Positions 15,634 through 23,200 of a DNA stretch of 34,370 nt are shown here, in pieces; the stretch's first letter is position 1, and each line of letters opens with the position of its first letter. Made by a program: the position numbers and the translations under genes. Location of the stretch: NCBI GenBank assembly GCA_948433295.1, contig CAOJDT010000012.1, positions 1 through 34,370 on the forward strand. Direction: 5' to 3'. The stretch comes from an uncultured bacterium. Lineage in GTDB: Bacteria > Cyanobacteriota > Vampirovibrionia > Gastranaerophilales > Gastranaerophilaceae. Below the pieces are notes generated by a model. That model was not told where the DNA came from. It saw only the letters and a program-made list of their open reading frames with translations, and did no database searches.

Positions 15634-16428
15634 ATGTTTAAATCACCGGGCGATGTTTTTTTCAGCATAGGCAGTCTTGATATCTATTATTACGGTATTA
15701 CTATGGCGCTTGGTTGTTTGGCGGGTGTTCTTACGGCTTATTTTGTATTTAAAAAATATAATTCCGATAAAAATTATGACGCTATAATTGATGTTGCCGT
15801 TTATGCTGTTATTTTCGGGCTTTTGGGGGCGCGACTGTATTATTGCCTGCTTAATTTTCAGTATTATCTCCATAATCCGTTTGAAATTTTCTTTTTCAGA
15901 CAGGGAGGCTTATCTATCCATGGAGGTTTAATTGCAGGAGTCTTGGCGCTTGTTATTTCGTCTAAAAAGGCAAAACTTCCCGTATTAAACGTATTGGATG
16001 CTTTTGCCTGTGGTACGGTTTTGGGGCAGGCTATTGGAAGATGGGGGAATTTTTTTAACTCTGAAGCTTTCGGATATCCTACTGATTTGCCGTGGAAACT
16101 TTTTATTCCGATTCAAAACAGACCTGTTCAATTGATGAACTTTCAGTATTTTCATCCGACTTTTCTGTATGAGTCGCTTCTGGATATTTGTATATTTGTG
16201 ATTTTGTACTTTGTTATGAAAAAATTTGCCGTCAATAGAGCGGGTTACACGCTTTTTATATATTTGATTCTTTATTCTTGCGTAAGATTATTCGTCGAAC
16301 ATTTCCGAATCGACAGCGCCGCTTATGTTGCAGGAATTCCTGTCGCACAGATTGTGTCTGTCTTGTTAATTTTGTTGTCCGTTTGTGGTATTATAATTCT
16401 GAAAAAAGTATTGTATAAATCTAATTAA
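15634..16428 (+). CDS. lgt: Prolipoprotein diacylglyceryl transferase
   Basis: 264 residues with about seven membrane segments. Lgt moves diacylglycerol from phosphatidylglycerol to the lipobox Cys of prolipoproteins. The family signature GRWGNFFNSEAFG is near residues 135-147. GGLSIHGGLIAGVLAL contains the conserved HGG, and HPTFLYESLLDI is the C-terminal motif. It is the middle gene of a plus-strand operon, between a lipoprotein and an MFS transporter. Confidence 0.95.
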   Translation: MFKSPGDVFFSIGSLDIYYYGITMALGCLAGVLTAYFVFKKYNSDKNYDAIIDVAVYAVIFGLLGARLYYCLLNFQYYLHNPFEIFFFRQGGLSIHGGLIAGVLALVISSKKAKLPVLNVLDAFACGTVLGQAIGRWGNFFNSEAFGYPTDLPWKLFIPIQNRPVQLMNFQYFHPTFLYESLLDICIFVILYFVMKKFAVNRAGYTLFIYLILYSCVRLFVEHFRIDSAAYVAGIPVAQIVSVLLILLSVCGIIILKKVLYKSN

Positions 16429-16441
16429 CAGGGATATATAA

Positions 16442-17611
16442 ATGGAAAATATTGACGAAAAGAAACCCCTTGCATGGCTTTCGAGTGCACATTTTGTGAA
16501 TGATATTTATACAGGCATGTTGAATCCGATTATGCCTTTTATTGCGGTGAAATTGGGAATTTCTATGGCTATTGCAACAGTAATTCTCAGTGTTTCGCAT
16601 ATTTGGTCTTCTCTTTTGCAGCCGGTGTTCGGATTTTTTGCTGATAATATTACCAGACGGGCTTTTATTTTCTGGGGGTTAATATTTACCGCTGTATTTA
16701 TTTCGTTTGCGCCAAGTGCACATAATGTATATTCGCTTTTGATATTCATAATTCTAGGAAGTTTGGGCTCAAGCTTTTTTCATCCGCAGGCGTTAGGTTT
16801 TGCCGTAAGATTTACTACGACGGATGTTGTTAGAAATATGGGAATATTTATAGGGTTGGGCACCCTCGGCTATTCTCTGGGACCTATTGTGTCGGCTGGT
16901 GTAACTCAGTTTCTCGGACTGGGAAAAATGCCATTTCTGGCGATTCCGGGGATTATTGTTGCAGGCTTGATGTTCTTTTTTGTGCCGAAAATATCTTCAA
17001 CTTCCAAACAAAAAACTCATTATGAATTTTTGACTGCGTTTAAAGATATTCTTTCAAACAGAAGATTAAATATTCTCAATGTGATTGCCATGCTTAAAAC
17101 CCTTGTCACTACATCAAGTGCAATACTCTTACCGTTTTTGTGGAAAAACATGGGTTATGAACCTTTTAAAATAGGGGTTGCGTTGTTTGGTTTCAGTTTT
17201 GCCGCGGGAATAGGCTCTTTTATAAGCCGTTCTGTTGAAGCAAGAGTTGGAGCAAAGAGTGTGCTTTATTTTTCGATGATTTCGACTTTGCCGTTAATGC
17301 TTATGTTTGCGGCATTGTATAAAGTTTATCCTACTGCAACATTTTTGATTTTTGTCATTATGGGCTTTTGTACGGGTATGGCTATGCCTGTTACCATGGT
17401 TATGGCACAAAGTACTTTGCCGCAATATAAGAGTATTATCGGCGGTTTTATAAACGGTTTTTCATGGGGGGTAGTTGCAATAGTTATGTCTGCCGTCGGG
17501 TTTGTTGCGCAGGCAAAAGGTATTATTCCGGTCCTTATTGTAATTACTTTAATACCTGCAATCGCTTCGTATTTTGTATCAACAAAACTTTTTTCGTTAA
17601 AGAATGACTAA
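16442..17611 (+). CDS. MFS exporter, fosmidomycin-resistance (Fsr)-like
   Basis: 389 residues with about twelve membrane segments. The opening LSSAHFVNDIYTGMLNPIMP and LQPVFGFFADNITRRAFIFW are typical of Fsr-type major facilitator exporters, as is SLGSSFFHPQALGFAVRF in the N-terminal half. Substrate is not predictable from sequence; drug or metabolite efflux is the family precedent. It starts 13 bases after lgt, with a GGGAT-type site upstream, and ends just before a bidirectional terminator. Confidence 0.85.
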   Translation: MENIDEKKPLAWLSSAHFVNDIYTGMLNPIMPFIAVKLGISMAIATVILSVSHIWSSLLQPVFGFFADNITRRAFIFWGLIFTAVFISFAPSAHNVYSLLIFIILGSLGSSFFHPQALGFAVRFTTTDVVRNMGIFIGLGTLGYSLGPIVSAGVTQFLGLGKMPFLAIPGIIVAGLMFFFVPKISSTSKQKTHYEFLTAFKDILSNRRLNILNVIAMLKTLVTTSSAILLPFLWKNMGYEPFKIGVALFGFSFAAGIGSFISRSVEARVGAKSVLYFSMISTLPLMLMFAALYKVYPTATFLIFVIMGFCTGMAMPVTMVMAQSTLPQYKSIIGGFINGFSWGVVAIVMSAVGFVAQAKGIIPVLIVITLIPAIASYFVSTKLFSLKND

Positions 17612-17614
17612 AAT

Positions 17615-17645
17615 AAAAAAGCCTCCAAAATGAAGGCTTTTTTAT
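17615..17645 (+). terminator. Terminator after the MFS gene
   Basis: A hairpin of AAAAAGCC paired with GGCTTTTT (with one mismatch in the upper stem) followed by T-rich sequence. It is A/T-flanked on both sides and could also serve the convergent small gene. Confidence 0.75.
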
Positions 17646-17646
17646 T

Positions 17647-17913
17647 TTATATTGTTACATCTAAATTTCTTTTAAATTCCTGCTGTTGTCTTTTTTGTGC
17701 AGCTTTTTCCTGTAAATAAGCCATTTTATATAATAAACTGTTGGATGCCAAATCAAGACTTAATCGTTTATCTTTTTCATGAAGCATAGCCAGATCATGC
17801 TCTCCTCCGAATGCGCTTAAATTTGTGAATGAATTCGCCGCATTCATCATATTCATTGATGCATTGTTCATGGTATGAATTGCGTTAAAACGAGCAATTG
17901 ATGATACTAACAT
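17647..17913 (-). CDS. Small hypothetical protein
   Basis: 88 residues. A Met/Asn/Ala-rich N-terminal half (NNASMNMMNAANSFTNL) is followed by a charged helix (LLYKMAYLQEKAAQKRQQQE). No signal peptide or family is recognised. It has a plausible ribosome binding site (GAGG) and ends at the shared terminator, so I take it as real. It is likely a small cytoplasmic helical protein. Confidence 0.55.
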   Translation of the reverse strand: MLVSSIARFNAIHTMNNASMNMMNAANSFTNLSAFGGEHDLAMLHEKDKRLSLDLASNSLLYKMAYLQEKAAQKRQQQEFKRNLDVTI

Positions 17914-18064
17914 TTACACTAACCTCAAAAACATGTTTATTACTCTTTAAGAATATAATACTCGAAAATAAATTGCAATACCCGCGAGAATTATTTTTTG
18001 TATTAACTTTTGTAACGAAAATTAAAGACATTGAAATTCAAGTTTTTGTATATACTTTATATAT

Positions 18065-18197
18065 ACAGAGAGAAAACATTAAATAAACACAAAAGAGAGA
18101 GTATTATTACCGTTTAAACAAAGAGAGAGAAAAATTTATTCCTATTCCTACCTTCCTAAAACAAATTTTAAGCCCCTTAAAAAAGGGGCTTTTTTTT
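18065..18197 (+). ncRNA. Candidate small RNA with intrinsic terminator
   Basis: No ORF is present between 17914 and 18195, yet a strong plus-strand terminator ends the gap. The preceding ~100 bases carry three GAGAGA motifs (around 18068, 18095 and 18123) in A-rich, apparently unstructured sequence, then a pyrimidine run with three TCCT units (18139-18157). This looks like a small RNA with unpaired purine and anti-Shine-Dalgarno-like seeds. The promoter is uncertain; AT-rich -10-like hexamers lie at 18051-18063, with TTGAAA at 18031 at poor spacing. The 5' end is therefore approximate. The alternative is that the hairpin only terminates pyk from the other side. Confidence 0.45.
18170..18197 (+). 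terminator. Strong intrinsic terminator (plus strand)
   Basis: Perfect 9-bp stem AAGCCCCTT/AAGGGGCTT with an AAAA loop, followed by an uninterrupted T run to 18197. On the opposite strand, just after the pyk stop, the T tract is weaker. Confidence 0.8.
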
Positions 18198-19638
18198 ATA
18201 AAACAGAACCGACTTTGTGGATTTTGATAAAGTTTGTTCCTCCGCTCAGAAGTTGCGGTACAGAACCTGTGAAAATCAAATTGTCACCTTCTTCAACATT
18301 ATCCATGTGTCGGAGAATGAATTTATCAATTGTTTTTACCGTCCGTTTGTCGATGTTTCCGTCGAATTTCATCGGCACAGGGAAAACTCCTCTGTAAAGT
18401 TTAATTGATGTACACATTTTTTTATCCGGGCAGCATGCAAAAATAGGAACGCTTAATCTGCCTTCCGATAAGAATTTTGCTGTGTAGCCGCTTTTTGTTA
18501 ATGCAACTACTGCTTTTGCATTCATTTTTTTACACATATCTGCAATAGACATACCTATAGCCATGGCTTGATTGTCTTTTTCTTCCTCAATCATTTTTCG
18601 AGGGAATTTGTTTCTTCTCATAAACGGAGATTCTTCCACTGCGTCGGCAATTTTTTTCATCATTTCTACGGCTTCGACAGGGTATGCACCGGCTGCGGTT
18701 TCTCCTGAAAGCATAATTGCATCCGTGCCGTCAAGAATTGCGTTTGCAACGTCAGATGTTTCCGCACGTGTCGGAATAGGGTTCTCTATCATGCTTTCAA
18801 GCATTTGTGTTGCAACTATTACGACTTTGCGTTTAAGGTTTGCTTTTCTGATTATTGTTTTTTGCACAATCGGAACTTTTTCCGTTGAAATTTCAATACC
18901 CAAATCGCCTCTGGCTACCATTATTCCGTCAGATACTTCAATAATTTTATCAATATTATCAACTGCCTGAGGCTTTTCGATTTTTGAAATGATTTTAATA
19001 TCTTCTTTTCCGTATCCTTTTAGGATTTCACGAAGCTTTATAACGTCTTCCGCTTCTCTTACAAATGAAAGCCCAACGTAATCAAAATTATTTTCCACCG
19101 CGAATTTTACAAACGTCAAATCTCTTTCTGTAAGAACGTCAATGCTTCCGGTAGACCCTGGAATATTAATACCTTTGCGCGGTTTTAAAAGACCGTCAGT
19201 CAAAACTTTTGCATAAATGATTTCGTTTTCAACCTTTTGAACTTCAAGTTGAATTTTTCCGTCATCAATAAGAATCATTTCTCCGATTGTAACGTCATTT
19301 GCCATCCCTTTGTAGTCTACAGGCAAAATATCATTAACTATTTTATCCTGATGTTTGAATTTTATAATCTCACCTTTCTTAAGTTCAATAGGTTCTCCGA
19401 TGTTGCCTATTCTTATTTTAGGACCTTGAAGGTCAAGAAGTACGGGTATTAAAGTTTTTTCTTCTTTTTCGACTTCTCTGATATAAGCAAGGTTTTGTCC
19501 GTGAAAATCAACGTCTCCGTGGGAAGAATTGATTCTAAACATCGTTACTCCCGCGTTAAACAGTTTTTTTATCATTTTTTTATTTGCAGTAGCGGGACCA
19601 AGTGTCGCTACAATTTTTGTCATTGTATAATTATCCAT
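18196..19638 (-). CDS. pyk: Pyruvate kinase
   Basis: 480 residues, typical bacterial length. It catalyses phosphoenolpyruvate + ADP to pyruvate + ATP, the last step of glycolysis. The N-terminal KIVATLGPAT, FRINSSHGD, the signature ISKIEKPQAVDNID (catalytic Lys219) and MVARGDLGIE (240-249) are all present, as is ATQMLESMIENPIPTRAE. The C-terminal allosteric domain is intact. Start at ATG 19638 with AGGA 4 bases upstream; an in-frame ATG five codons later (MTKIVATLGP) is an alternative. It is divergent from the SLH protein gene. Confidence 0.97.
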   Translation of the reverse strand: MDNYTMTKIVATLGPATANKKMIKKLFNAGVTMFRINSSHGDVDFHGQNLAYIREVEKEEKTLIPVLLDLQGPKIRIGNIGEPIELKKGEIIKFKHQDKIVNDILPVDYKGMANDVTIGEMILIDDGKIQLEVQKVENEIIYAKVLTDGLLKPRKGINIPGSTGSIDVLTERDLTFVKFAVENNFDYVGLSFVREAEDVIKLREILKGYGKEDIKIISKIEKPQAVDNIDKIIEVSDGIMVARGDLGIEISTEKVPIVQKTIIRKANLKRKVVIVATQMLESMIENPIPTRAETSDVANAILDGTDAIMLSGETAAGAYPVEAVEMMKKIADAVEESPFMRRNKFPRKMIEEEKDNQAMAIGMSIADMCKKMNAKAVVALTKSGYTAKFLSEGRLSVPIFACCPDKKMCTSIKLYRGVFPVPMKFDGNIDKRTVKTIDKFILRHMDNVEEGDNLIFTGSVPQLLSGGTNFIKIHKVGSVL

Positions 19639-19678
19639 TTTCCTGATGTCTCCTTAACAAATGTATATTTTTAAACGC

Positions 19679-19707
19679 TTTACAAAATATTTTTTATAAG
19701 ATATACT
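19679..19707 (+). promoter_or_regulatory. Promoter of the SLH-domain protein gene
   Basis: TTTACA at 19679-19684, a 17-base spacer and TATACT at 19702-19707. The predicted start is about 19714, giving a ~45-base leader with AGAGG. Confidence 0.5.
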
Positions 19708-19758
19708 ATAAACAAAATTCATTTACTAGTGTTTAGTAGAAAAAAAGAGGAAGTAGAA

Positions 19759-21027
19759 ATGAAAAAAATGATGCTTGGCTTAATGGCTTGTGGTTTATTC
19801 GCTACAACGCTTGCGCCTGCTTTTGCGGCAAATATTGCCGATGTAAGCTCTTCTTATTGGGCTTCAAAAGAAATCAATGCGGTTGTTGAAGATGAAATCA
19901 TGACTTTGGACGGAGGAAAATTTAATCCTGAAGGTACTGTTCAAAGAGTTGATTTTGTTTCTGCATTGTTAAAAGTTTTATCAAATGACAATCTTGATGT
20001 TCGTATTTCTAACATTTTTACTGATGTTAATGCGTCAGATTATTTTTACGGAGATGTTTTACGTTCTCAACAATTAGGTCTTGTTTACGGTTATCCTGAT
20101 AACACATTCAAGCCTCACAAACTTATGACAAGAGCTGAAACCCAATCTGTAATCAGCCACATTACTCAAGATATGGATCCTGATCTTGCTGTTTTAGACA
20201 AATTCAGCGATGCAAAATCAATTCCTGCTTGGGCTCAAAAACCTTTTGCAAAAACTTTGAATTACGGTATCTACGTAAATTATCCTAACGCTGATGAATT
20301 ACGTCCTAACGATATCCTTTCAAGAGCAGAAGCAGCTGTAATTCTTGCAAGATTACAAGATAAAATCGGTCTTGTAAAATCTGAATTCAGAGATGGTGTA
20401 CAACATCTTTCTTATGCTAAAAAAGCTCCTAACAACGAAGTTAAAGTTACAAGAAGAGCTAACTACTTATCAGAAGGTAACGTAATCCCTGTTGCGTTTG
20501 CAGATAAATTTAAATCTGACAAATCTGCGGCAGGTGATTCTGTAGTTTTCGTTGCTAAAGAAAATATTTCTACAGATGAAGGTACTGTTATTTTCCCTGA
20601 AGGAACTAAATTCAACGCTACAATTAATGAAATTCAAGACCCGAAATGGTTCAACAAAAACGCAAGAGTTTATGCTGAAATCACAAGTGCAGAACTTCCT
20701 TGCGGTAAAAAAGTTGACCTTAACGCTAAACCTTTTACAAAAAGATATGAGTTAAAAGAAGGTCCTTGGATGACAGCAGGTAAACTTGCATTATACACTG
20801 TAACAGGTGGTGCGGTTGGTACCGGCGCAGGTATCGGTCTTGCATTTATTCCTGACCCTGTAAGACTCGGCAGAGGTATTGCTATCGGTGCTCCTGTAGG
20901 TGCTACTGTTGGTCTTGCAACAGGTTTGATTACAAAAGGTCTTCATTACCACGCTAAAGACGGCGAAGAAATCAAAGTTATCTTGTTGAAAGACGCTGAA
21001 GTTGCAAGAGTTAAAAACGCTCTGTAA
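19759..21027 (+). CDS. Secreted S-layer-homology (SLH) protein with C-terminal glycine zipper
   Basis: 422 residues. A signal peptide (MKKMMLGLMACGLFATTLAP, cleaved near AFA-AN at 23-24) precedes three SLH domains: IADVSSSYWASKEINAVVED (25-75), FTDVNASDYFYGDVLRSQQL (~95-150) and FSDAKSIPAWAQKPFAKTLN (~155-215). These bind peptidoglycan or wall polymer in cyanobacteria and Firmicutes. Instead of a porin barrel, the C-terminal part has a beta-rich segment and then a glycine-zipper hairpin (TGGAVGTGAGIGLAF, IAIGAPVGATVGLATG) that could insert in a membrane. The start is ATG 19759 with AGAGG upstream; the in-frame codon at 19729 would put charged residues before the signal peptide. It may tether the outer membrane to peptidoglycan. 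Confidence 0.88.
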   Translation: MKKMMLGLMACGLFATTLAPAFAANIADVSSSYWASKEINAVVEDEIMTLDGGKFNPEGTVQRVDFVSALLKVLSNDNLDVRISNIFTDVNASDYFYGDVLRSQQLGLVYGYPDNTFKPHKLMTRAETQSVISHITQDMDPDLAVLDKFSDAKSIPAWAQKPFAKTLNYGIYVNYPNADELRPNDILSRAEAAVILARLQDKIGLVKSEFRDGVQHLSYAKKAPNNEVKVTRRANYLSEGNVIPVAFADKFKSDKSAAGDSVVFVAKENISTDEGTVIFPEGTKFNATINEIQDPKWFNKNARVYAEITSAELPCGKKVDLNAKPFTKRYELKEGPWMTAGKLALYTVTGGAVGTGAGIGLAFIPDPVRLGRGIAIGAPVGATVGLATGLITKGLHYHAKDGEEIKVILLKDAEVARVKNAL

Positions 21028-21048
21028 TTCTTCAGAAAAGATTAATTT

Positions 21049-21080
21049 AAAAGAGGCTGATGTTTAGTCAGTCTCTTTTA
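21049..21080 (+). terminator. Terminator after the SLH gene
   Basis: Stem AAAAGAGGCTGA with TCAGTCTCTTTT around a 7-base loop, followed by T-rich sequence. Confidence 0.75.
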
Positions 21081-21123
21081 TTATAACAATATATTTGATA
21101 TTAAAAGAAATGATAAATTGTTT

Positions 21124-21342
21124 ATGGATGAAAAGAAAATTTTAGATATTTTTGGACAGCGCTTAAAACTTGCAAGAGATAAATCTGGGCTTACTCAGGC
21201 TGAATTAGCCGAAAAAGTTGATTTATCTCCGAATTTTATCGGTATGATTGAGCGCGGCGAAAGAAATACAAAGTTTACAAATGTGTTCAAGATTGTATAT
21301 GCCTTAGGGTATACTCTTGAAACATTTTTTGAAGATTTATAA
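21124..21342 (+). CDS. Small XRE-family helix-turn-helix regulator
   Basis: 72 residues, essentially a single Cro/C1-type HTH domain: FGQRLKLARDKSGLTQAELA, then EKVDLSPNFIGMIERGERN, where the Q-E-A and S-P-N-F-I-G-M-I-E positions are the recognition helices, and a final FKIVYALGYTLETFFEDL. There is no second domain, so it probably dimerises through the HTH and acts as a simple DNA-binding repressor. ATG 21124 is preferred over TTG 21118. No clear binding site is seen, so translation may start inefficiently or without a leader. It lies between two secreted-protein genes; its target is unknown. Confidence 0.85.
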   Translation: MDEKKILDIFGQRLKLARDKSGLTQAELAEKVDLSPNFIGMIERGERNTKFTNVFKIVYALGYTLETFFEDL

Positions 21343-21455
21343 CTTATTTAGCTGTTTTGTATTAGCCCGAATTTATGATTCATATTCTCCGAGTGGTTAT
21401 GGCAATAACCTGAACAGAGTTTACAATAAGAGTGTAACCAATAAGGAGATTATGT

Positions 21456-21743
21456 ATGAAAAAGTTTTTAATGTATTTTGGCGTTATGGGATTATTGCTG
21501 CTTCCTGCTCAAGGCGCATTTGCGTGGGATATTCAAAGTTTGAACCCGCTTCCGTATCTAGGCATAGGTCCTAACTATTCAACTTTCAGTTTGAATCCGT
21601 TCACGGGTTTTAAAAATTGTAACCCTTGCAAAAAAATTAATAAGTGTGACAAGTGCGCAAAAGTCAAAGTTGTTCCTACTTGTCCGACATGTCAAAAAGC
21701 GTTTGCAACAGAACCTTGTCCTTGTATGAGACAACGCTATTAA
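21456..21743 (+). CDS. Small secreted cysteine-rich protein
   Basis: 95 residues. A signal peptide (MKKFLMYFGVMGLLLLPAQG, cleaved near AFA-WD) precedes a mature protein of about 72 residues with eight cysteines arranged as CNPC, CDKC, CPTC and CPC, spaced by Lys-rich stretches. That pattern suggests metal binding (Zn, Cu or Fe-S) or four disulfides outside the cytoplasm. No known family is recognised. AAGGAG lies 7-8 bases before the ATG. The 113-base gap after the XRE gene has a hairpin GGTTAT/ATAACC near 21394-21409 and a TACAAT at about 21422. It ends at a strong terminator. Confidence 0.75.
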   Translation: MKKFLMYFGVMGLLLLPAQGAFAWDIQSLNPLPYLGIGPNYSTFSLNPFTGFKNCNPCKKINKCDKCAKVKVVPTCPTCQKAFATEPCPCMRQRY

Positions 21744-21755
21744 CACATTAAAGGA

Positions 21756-21781
21756 AAGCCGGCTAAAATGCCGGCTTTTTT
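21756..21781 (+). terminator. Terminator after the Cys-rich gene
   Basis: 8-bp stem AAGCCGGC/GCCGGCTT with a TAAAAT loop and a T run. The convergent gene at 21780 ends at its edge. Confidence 0.8.
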
Positions 21782-22013
21782 AGTCTAAATCATCGTATTC
21801 TGTTCTTTTTGCAATTGCTGTATAGACAATTGAAAGAATCAGAAGAACTGTCAGAGGAGTTCCGTATGCAAGTAAAAATGCAAGTCCTACAGTTTCAGGA
21901 TTTTTCGCAATTGATTCACCTGCGATTTTTAAGTGACCCATTGCTCCCACCGATAAAAATAAAAACGTTGTAATACACGCTTTTTTAGCTTTTACAGCAC
22001 TTTCGTGTTTCAT
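21780..22013 (-). CDS. Small two-span membrane protein
   Basis: 77 residues with two hydrophobic segments, about 13-28 (CITTFLFLSVGAMGHL) and about 43-66 (GLAFLLAYGTPLTVLLILSI), and a charged tail (AIAKRTEYDDLD). Its ATG shares a base with the stop of the upstream kinase gene (TAATG), so it is translationally coupled to it. No family recognised. Confidence 0.65.
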   Translation of the reverse strand: MKHESAVKAKKACITTFLFLSVGAMGHLKIAGESIAKNPETVGLAFLLAYGTPLTVLLILSIVYTAIAKRTEYDDLD

Positions 22014-22861
22014 TAGTATTCAATATCCTGTAATGTTTTAAAGATTCTGTCGGTAATATATTGAATATACTCCTGAGAAACCATTCCGTTAATCACGGCG
22101 TCTGCAATTTGATATGCAGGTCTGATATATTGTTGCGCCGTTCTATTCACGTCTTTAAATTGTAAATCTGCCGCGGCACCGGTTTTTCCGCGTAATTCTG
22201 CGCGTTTATACCAACGGTCTTTAATTACTTCGAGCGGAGTGTAAACGTAAACTTTTACATCCATTATATCTCGAATGCCTTCGTTAAGTACATATAAGCC
22301 TTCTGTAAGAACAACTTTTGCAGGTTTTTTGACGTCTCCGTCAGGTTTTGATTCACAGGTTACAAAGTCATAGTTTGGAGAAACTATGGTTTCACCTTTT
22401 TTAAGTCCCATAAGATGTTCTTTCATTAAATCAAGGTTTATAACATCAGGGGTGTCAAAGCTGAATCCTGTTTTGAACAATTCTTCATAACTGCCTGCTT
22501 CTTTTAATTCTTTTGAAGTGTCTTTATAATAGTCATCACAGCGTACGACAGTATAAATCCCTTCTTTTTTATCCTTTACGCAGGCTTTTATTGTGTTATC
22601 AACAAACACGGTTTTTCCGGATGCGCTTTCGCCGGTAATACCGATAATAAATGTTTTTTTCTTCTCCTGAACAACTTTTCTCGCAATATTGAGAATTAAG
22701 TTGTCGGAAGTTTTTAAAAATAAAGGTTGAGGCTCCCGTTTGTCTTCTTCAAGCACCTTTTTTAATGATTCCACTATATTAGAAATTATTTCCATATCAT
22801 TTCTGCTGGAATAATAATTATAACTTGTTAAGTTGAAACTTGTTGTCATAGCTTTTCTCAT
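22013..22861 (-). CDS. Uridine kinase-like P-loop kinase
   Basis: 282 residues. After a ~55-residue extension, the P-loop GITGESASGKTVF starts the uridine kinase/phosphoribulokinase fold. VVRCDDYYKDTS is the acceptor-binding strand, FDTPDVINLDLMKEHL and SPNYDF are typical of Udk-type enzymes, and VVLTEGLYVLNEGIRDIMDV carries the Walker B. The lid RWYKRAELRGKTG is present. It probably phosphorylates uridine/cytidine, but the extension and distant C-terminus leave another small substrate possible. Starts at ATG 22861 or 22849 cannot be separated: AGAGG is too close to the first and too far from the second. Confidence 0.75.
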   Translation of the reverse strand: MRKAMTTSFNLTSYNYYSSRNDMEIISNIVESLKKVLEEDKREPQPLFLKTSDNLILNIARKVVQEKKKTFIIGITGESASGKTVFVDNTIKACVKDKKEGIYTVVRCDDYYKDTSKELKEAGSYEELFKTGFSFDTPDVINLDLMKEHLMGLKKGETIVSPNYDFVTCESKPDGDVKKPAKVVLTEGLYVLNEGIRDIMDVKVYVYTPLEVIKDRWYKRAELRGKTGAAADLQFKDVNRTAQQYIRPAYQIADAVINGMVSQEYIQYITDRIFKTLQDIEY

Positions 22862-22922
22862 ACCTCTAATGATTCTATTTTAATATTGTACTTTAAAGGA
22901 AAATTATTTTCTAATAATTATA

Positions 22923-22939
22923 AATTTTGTAACAAAATT
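22923..22939. promoter_or_regulatory. Perfect 17-base dyad AATTTTGTAACAAAATT
   Basis: Two 8-base perfect inverted arms around a central A, in the divergent gap between the P-loop kinase and the small gene at 23009. A near-identical dyad lies at 24173-24187. It may be an operator; no bound protein is known. Confidence 0.4.
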
Positions 22940-22956
22940 ATTTTATTAATTAAAGA

Positions 22957-22984
22957 TTGCCCGCATGCATTCCGTAATTATACA
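22957..22984 (+). promoter_or_regulatory. Promoter of the small gene at 23009
   Basis: TTGCCC at 22957-22962, a 16-base spacer and TATACA at 22979-22984. The predicted start is about 22991, close before the GGGAG ribosome binding site. Confidence 0.45.
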
Positions 22985-23008
22985 TGTGATAGTCAATGGG
23001 AGTTATAT

Positions 23009-23167
23009 ATGAACGAAGATTTGTTTAAGACTGCATTTATGGAAGCAAAAGAAGAGATGGCTGCCGAATACAGAGAAGAGATATCCGAAATGGGGATGGC
23101 GCTTGAAAAATTCTTTAACAATGTTCTTGAAACAATTTCATTCAACGATAAAGTATTAATGAAATAA
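23009..23167 (+). CDS. Small acidic helical protein (52 residues)
   Basis: MNEDLFKTAFMEAKEEMAAE begins an all-helical, acidic protein with no cysteine, signal peptide or membrane segment. The ATG at 23009 has GGGAG about 6 bases upstream; the frame is open further 5' to 22886 but that part overlaps the promoter. A hairpin ATGGGATT/AATCCCAT follows the stop (23171-23191). It could be a small regulatory or adaptor protein. No family recognised. Confidence 0.55.
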   Translation: MNEDLFKTAFMEAKEEMAAEYREEISEMGMALEKFFNNVLETISFNDKVLMK

Positions 23168-23200
23168 AAAATGGGATTATAATAATCCCATTTAATTATT

